Both the position numbers and the translations under genes were made by a program. The notes under the pieces were generated by a model. The model saw only the letters and a list, made by a program, of their open reading frames with translations. It did no database searches and was not told the origin of the DNA. This document shows positions 14,931 through 18,464 of a DNA stretch of 18,464 nucleotides, one piece after another. The DNA is from a bacterium (GTDB lineage Bacteria > Chlamydiota > Chlamydiia > Chlamydiales > Rhabdochlamydiaceae), in NCBI GenBank assembly GCA_021802305.1, contig JAKAAD010000008.1, positions 1-18,464 of the forward strand, written 5' to 3'. Within the stretch, counting starts at the first letter, position 1. Every line of letters begins with the position of its first letter.

Positions 14931-16190
14931 ATGGCTCAGATTGAAGAGATTCGTGCATTGGAGATATTGGATTCTCGGGGCGTTCCTACTATTGAAGTTT
15001 TGGTGACTGCAGATGATGGAGCACGAGGAAAGGCAGCAGTGCCATCAGGAGCTTCTACGGGAGAACGCGAAGCAGTAGAACTTCGCGATGGAGATCTCAA
15101 GAGATACTTTGGGAAAGGAGTATTAAAAGCGATCGCTAATATCCATGGCCCATTGCGAAAAGCTCTCCTTGGAAAAGATCTGTATGCGCAACAAGACATC
15201 GATGAACTCATGATTGATCTTGATGGAACCCCCAACAAGGAGCGGTTGGGAGCCAATGCCATTTTGGGCATCTCTCTTGCGGTTGCAAAAGCGGCAGCGT
15301 CGAGTAAGGGCGTTCCTTTGTATCGGTATCTAGGAAATGCATTTGTGCTTCCTCTCCCCATGATGAATGTCATCAATGGCGGTGCCCACGCAGATAATCT
15401 TTTGGAATTTCAAGAGTTCATGATTCGTCCCAAAGGAATACGGGGATTTCGCGAGCAGCTTCGTTGTGGAAGCGAGATCTTTCACGCACTGAAGTCTTTG
15501 CTCAAAGCAAGAAAAGAAATCGTTGCAGTGGGCGATGAAGGTGGGTTTGCGCCACGATTTGCATCGAATGAGGAAGCGCTAGACGTTCTCTTGCAAGCCA
15601 TTGAAAAGGCAGGATATATTCCACAACAACAAGTCACGCTTGCGATTGATTGCGCAGCTTCTGAATTTTTTGATCCAAAAACGAAAAAGTATTGCGAGAA
15701 GAAAAAGAGAATAGCGGGGCTTCCCTTTATTGATCGCACGCAAGAAGAGATGGTGGAGTATTTGAGCAATTTATGTCGGAACTATCCTATTGATAGTATC
15801 GAAGATGGCCTAGATCAAAATGATTGGGAAGGATGGAAATTTCTGACGAACCGTTTGAAGAATGTGCAACTCGTAGGAGATGATATCTTTGTCACGAATC
15901 CCTCTCTTTTACAACAAGGAATCCGAGAAAATGTGGCGAACGCCATCTTGATCAAGTTGAATCAAGTAGGGACTCTCACGGAAACGTTGCAAACTATTTT
16001 GTTAGCAAAACAGCATAAGTACGCAACGATTATTTCTCATCGCTCTGGAGAGACGGAGGATACCACGATTGCAGATTTTGCGGTGGGAGTAGGGGCTGGT
16101 CAGATCAAAACGGGATCTCTTTCTCGAACAGAGCGCATTGCTAAATACAATCGCCTTCTTGAAATTGAAGACGAACTAGAGCTTTGTTAA
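14931..16190 (+). CDS. eno: Enolase
   Basis: Enolase (419 residues) interconverts 2-phosphoglycerate and phosphoenolpyruvate in glycolysis and gluconeogenesis. The start at 14931 gives the usual N-terminus ending in LEILDSRG, and is preferred to ATG 14916, five codons upstream; neither has a Shine-Dalgarno. Visible are the mobile loop SGASTGEREAVELRDGD, NGGAHADN, VGDEGGFAP with the catalytic Glu, DCAASEFFDP (Mg ligand Asp), SIEDGLDQNDWEGW (Mg ligand Glu), VGDDIFVTNP (Mg ligand Asp), IKLNQVGTLTETL with the catalytic Lys, and SHRSGETEDTTIADFAVG. The N-terminal SRG-V-PT replaces the usual SRGNPT. The length is normal for bacteria. Separated by 64 bp from the divergent GNAT gene and not part of the glk operon. 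Confidence 0.97.
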   Translation: MAQIEEIRALEILDSRGVPTIEVLVTADDGARGKAAVPSGASTGEREAVELRDGDLKRYFGKGVLKAIANIHGPLRKALLGKDLYAQQDIDELMIDLDGTPNKERLGANAILGISLAVAKAAASSKGVPLYRYLGNAFVLPLPMMNVINGGAHADNLLEFQEFMIRPKGIRGFREQLRCGSEIFHALKSLLKARKEIVAVGDEGGFAPRFASNEEALDVLLQAIEKAGYIPQQQVTLAIDCAASEFFDPKTKKYCEKKKRIAGLPFIDRTQEEMVEYLSNLCRNYPIDSIEDGLDQNDWEGWKFLTNRLKNVQLVGDDIFVTNPSLLQQGIRENVANAILIKLNQVGTLTETLQTILLAKQHKYATIISHRSGETEDTTIADFAVGVGAGQIKTGSLSRTERIAKYNRLLEIEDELELC

Positions 16191-16223
16191 ATCAATTTTC
16201 ACGCGAAGAAAAATGGAAGATGT

Positions 16224-16258
16224 AAAAGAATTCCCGCTGTGCTTGCACACAACGGGAA
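16224..16258 (-). terminator. Terminator between convergent enolase and unknown gene
   Basis: TTCCCG (16231-16236) pairs with CGGGAA (16253-16258), and the inner TGTG/CACA can extend the hairpin with bulges. Read on the minus strand the stem is followed by TTCTTTT, which fits an intrinsic terminator for the gene ending at 16265. On the plus strand there is no T-run, so its role for enolase is less clear. Confidence 0.5.
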
Positions 16259-16264
16259 GGAATA

Positions 16265-17689
16265 TTAGACCTTTACCGGTTCCAGATATCTCCAAATAGT
16301 TTGGGCAGGAGATTTGGAAAGTTTGGGGAAAAATTGATCCAAATAATCGTAAAGTTCATGGTCAGCGAAAGAGTTGTAGCGTTCAAGCCATGTCTCCACG
16401 ATCTTTTGTTTTCCAATCCCACTCATTGACGTATCGGATGGAATGATTTCTGAAGAGGTTGCCGAAGAGATTTTCATCGTTTCTTCTTGGGTCATCTGAT
16501 GCTTGATCTGCTGCTTAAGGTGAGGATTCTCCTCAATGCATAAATCCACCATTGCGAGCAAGTCTCTTCTTCCCAAAGCGAGCACCTGTATTTCCAATAC
16601 CTCCAGCACGTTAATAGCAACCTGTAGGATCATATTTTTTTCAGGCATATCTTGATTTTTCAAAAATTTTTCTCTGATGTGCGTGAGAGCTTCAATATTT
16701 TTCTCTAGACGCATTTTCTCAGCAAGATCGAGATAAGGAGCTAGCTGCTGCTTCAAGTTTTCTTGTATTTTTTCTCGGTCAGAAATTGAGCCAGAAGATA
16801 CCTCTAAAAGTTTGTTATTTATCTCTTTGATTTTTGCATGTACTTCTTCCTGATTTACATTCTTGATCCTTCCATCAATTTTTGTAGTGATTGCTTCCAA
16901 TTGCGCAGTCATCGCGTGGAGAAAATGAGCTGCTGCTTCCAAAAACATCGAATAATCTCCATTTTTCAAAGCGGCTAAGGAAGCTCGAACAATTTCAAGA
17001 TCAAGCTGTCTAAGATCCAGCGTTGCTGCATAGGCTTTCATAATTCCATTCACTTTCTCCTTAGAATGACTACCACTACCCATCAATGTTGGGACAGTTC
17101 CTAAGTTGTAAGGTCCTAGATCATTAGGATGCAAGGGCAACAAAAATACAGGATCGTTCAAAGGCTCTGATGTTTTAGCATCTAATAGAAATTGGCCCTC
17201 TCTTCTTAGGTTTCCACTTTGCAGTGCAACAAAATTCTTAGCGGCTAACAATAGGTTAGCACCTTCTTGATTCACCATCGGACGCAAATAGGTAGAAATT
17301 CCCATTGTTTCATAAACTTGCTGATAGCTAGGTAGACTTGATGCATGTTCAGAGAAGGCATCGCTTGTAAATTCGCGGACATCCTTTTCTGACCAATGAG
17401 CAGTTAAATCTTTCAAAGGAGAACTTATTTTTTGATATAAATATCCAAGAATACTTTGATCTTGCATTCCGAGAATGTCTCTAAATTGTTGTAATAATTG
17501 CATCCCCATGGCTCTAACTTCTGGATCTTGGTATTCTGCTGTGATCCGAGCTACCAGTACAGAAGATCCTAGTTCTTCTTGGACATACGCTGGCATTACC
17601 TCTGTATAAAATTTTTGTTGAGCCATTTCATATGCTGCATTGAATGACTCGTAACGATGGTGTACTTTCATTAAAGCTAATGTGGACAT
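16265..17689 (-). CDS. Unknown 474-residue cytosolic-type, helix-rich protein (possible secreted effector)
   Basis: I do not recognise this protein. It has no Sec signal and no membrane helix. The N-terminus is Met-Ser-Thr-Leu-Ala-Leu. Most of the chain is predicted helical; residues about 255-345 are rich in Lys, Glu and Gln with heptad-like spacing and probably form coiled coil, 354-384 is hydrophobic-amphipathic (Leu/Val-rich), 403-424 is a Ser/Thr-rich flexible stretch, and the last 45 residues are aromatic-rich (Trp, Tyr, Phe). A strong AAAGGAG four bases before ATG 17689 fixes the start. It follows the tail-anchored small protein at 55 bp, probably in one transcript. The shared N-terminal start and the lack of enzyme motifs suggest a type III-secreted or structural protein, which is inference only. 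Confidence 0.6.
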   Translation of the reverse strand: MSTLALMKVHHRYESFNAAYEMAQQKFYTEVMPAYVQEELGSSVLVARITAEYQDPEVRAMGMQLLQQFRDILGMQDQSILGYLYQKISSPLKDLTAHWSEKDVREFTSDAFSEHASSLPSYQQVYETMGISTYLRPMVNQEGANLLLAAKNFVALQSGNLRREGQFLLDAKTSEPLNDPVFLLPLHPNDLGPYNLGTVPTLMGSGSHSKEKVNGIMKAYAATLDLRQLDLEIVRASLAALKNGDYSMFLEAAAHFLHAMTAQLEAITTKIDGRIKNVNQEEVHAKIKEINNKLLEVSSGSISDREKIQENLKQQLAPYLDLAEKMRLEKNIEALTHIREKFLKNQDMPEKNMILQVAINVLEVLEIQVLALGRRDLLAMVDLCIEENPHLKQQIKHQMTQEETMKISSATSSEIIPSDTSMSGIGKQKIVETWLERYNSFADHELYDYLDQFFPKLSKSPAQTIWRYLEPVKV

Positions 17690-17744
17690 AAAACTCCTTT
17701 ATTTTTTTTAAATATTTAAATAAAAATGAACGAAACAGAGGTGG

Positions 17745-18062
17745 CTATTGCGCACTCTGCATAGCAAGAAAACTTATTGCTAGCGTCGAGATGCAAGTAA
17801 CTGTAAGAAGAGCGCACTGTTGCATGCTTTTTCCTAAACTGTTCGTGGGTTTGTGTGCGGGAATTTGCGCAAGCAACTTTTCTCTAGCTGTGTCACGAAT
17901 CTCATGAGCTTGCTGAGCGAGAGAGGCATCCAAACAAGCAATAGACGTCAATAGATTTTCAGCAACGGAAATATTTGTAGATCGCTTCTTAAAAGAGCTC
18001 ACTTGTAACGCGTTGGGTGTATTACCGAGAGAGACAAGCTGAGTTAGTGCGAGTGTTTTCAT
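17745..18062 (-). CDS. Unknown 105-residue tail-anchored small protein
   Basis: I do not recognise this protein. Residues 1-30 are polar and begin Met-Lys-Thr-Leu-Ala-Leu; 33-66 form a likely amphipathic helix (Ala/Gln/Glu-rich); 67-80 is a short Pro/Ser linker; about 83-101 is a single hydrophobic helix, leaving only four residues after it. That is the layout of a C-terminally anchored membrane protein. GGAGG six bases before ATG 18062 supports translation. The gene is 55 bp upstream of the 474-residue unknown gene and shares its N-terminal pattern. In chlamydiae such proteins can be inclusion-membrane or type III-related; this is inference. Confidence 0.55.
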   Translation of the reverse strand: MKTLALTQLVSLGNTPNALQVSSFKKRSTNISVAENLLTSIACLDASLAQQAHEIRDTAREKLLAQIPAHKPTNSLGKSMQQCALLTVTCISTLAISFLAMQSAQ

Positions 18063-18177
18063 ATGGATCCTCCATTTTTTTAACTTTCAAGGTGAAGCTT
18101 AATAGAATCCGTGGTTTCACACAAGCGTTTTATTTCTGAGCAGCAGCGCTCGTGAAATGCAGTCGGAGAAAAAATTT

Positions 18178-18190
18178 TTGTGCCGCACAA
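18178..18190 (-). terminator. Weak hairpin after the window-edge gene
   Basis: TTGTG (18190-18186 on the minus strand) pairs with CACAA (18182-18178) around a 3-base loop, followed after AAA by TTTTTT. The stem is only 5 bp, but it starts 6 bp after the stop codon of the gene ending at 18196. Confidence 0.35.
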
Positions 18191-18195
18191 GAAAC

Positions 18196-18464
18196 TCACC
18201 TTAGATGATTTTCTTTGGCTACATCAATTTCTTCGATGAAAATCGTTTCCTCTCCGCTCAAGAGTAAGGTGTGTGCTATGATAGGAGAGAATGTTTTGCC
18301 ACAAGAAAGTTCATAAGCGCGGCCAAATAGTTTGCCCACTTTAGAAATGGGATCCCATCGGTTGATCATGAGCACAAAGTTATTCATTTTGTCTTGGCCA
18401 AGTGCATGACCATCAGCGAGCACTTTCTTGCTCATTCCAGGAGGATTAAATGCACACAGTACTT
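18196..18464 (-). CDS. C-terminal part of an unrecognised protein, open to the window edge
   Basis: The minus-strand frame is open from the window edge through an internal Met (18435) to TGA/TAA-type stop at 18196, giving about 88 visible residues. Segments include CAFNPPGMSKKVLADGHALG, NRWDPISKVGKLFG and SPIIAHTLLLSGEE. The internal Met at 18435 has no Shine-Dalgarno, and the open frame upstream has normal composition, so this is probably the 3' end of a longer gene. The short Asn-Pro-Pro-Gly and Arg-Trp-Asp-Pro segments and a His near the C-terminus would suit a hydrolase-like C-terminus, but I cannot name a family. Confidence 0.45.
   Translation of the reverse strand, partial: VLCAFNPPGMSKKVLADGHALGQDKMNNFVLMINRWDPISKVGKLFGRAYELSCGKTFSPIIAHTLLLSGEETIFIEEIDVAKENHLR

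Noticed and set aside
17700..17725. AT-rich self-complementary stretch (TTTAAATATTTAAA) before the 474-residue gene
   Set aside because: Low-complexity A/T sequence readily forms palindromes; no -35 at suitable spacing and no T-run after a stable GC stem, so neither promoter nor terminator could be supported.
18450..18464. GGAGG-ATTAA-ATG on the plus strand at the window end
   Set aside because: A good-looking ribosome binding site, but only five codons are visible and the opposite strand carries a long open frame; cannot be supported.

Overview
The window looks like a chromosomal segment of an environmental (amoeba- or arthropod-associated) member of the Chlamydiae. The best evidence is a short GlmU-like left-handed beta-helix protein directly followed by a short-chain prenyl diphosphate synthase, an order I recall from Chlamydia trachomatis (annotated glmU then ispA). 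A small exported Cys-rich protein and an unrecognised gene pair with a tail-anchored partner also fit. A glucokinase fits environmental chlamydiae better than the pathogenic Chlamydia, which import phosphorylated sugars. The moderate GC content agrees. Genus assignment is inference; no rRNA, tRNA, CRISPR array or transposase gene was found.

Layout. 1-675: 3' end of a degenerate acyltransferase-like gene and a gene-poor stretch that may be its decayed continuation. 676-2327 (+): GlmU-like acetyltransferase and polyprenyl synthase (ispA), separated by a 109-bp inverted-repeat element. 5894-2296 (-): two-gene operon, glucokinase then a large GH63-type glucosidase; the glucosidase overlaps the 3' end of ispA by 32 bp. 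5968-7008 (+): recA, divergent from glk. 7009-7227: compact non-coding block with several hairpins, probably terminators for recA and the facing efflux operon. 13550-7228 (-): five-gene operon for a complete tripartite ABC exporter (membrane fusion protein, double-NBD ATPase, two ABC-2 permeases, TolC/NodT-type outer-membrane lipoprotein), like E. coli ybhGFSR with its own outer-membrane factor. 13749-14114 (+): small secreted protein. 14158-14211: near-perfect palindrome. 14866-14225 (-): GNAT acetyltransferase. 14931-16190 (+): enolase. 18464-16265 (-): the C-terminal part of an unknown protein, a small tail-anchored protein and a 474-residue unknown protein.

How the genes fit together. Glucosidase and glucokinase form a natural pair: one frees glucose from an oligosaccharide or glucoside, the other makes glucose 6-phosphate. 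Enolase belongs to the same central pathway but is not in that operon. The exporter genes overlap or nearly touch, implying one transcript and stoichiometric assembly; a promoter and an operator-like dyad lie just ahead of the first gene. The two unknown genes at 16265-18062 share the N-terminal pattern Met-(Ser/Lys)-Thr-Leu-Ala-Leu and are the best candidates for an undescribed, possibly host-directed, system. The most unusual non-coding items are the glmU-ispA inverted-repeat element, the 14158 palindrome, a probable near-leaderless glk transcript, and repeated motifs upstream of the exporter.
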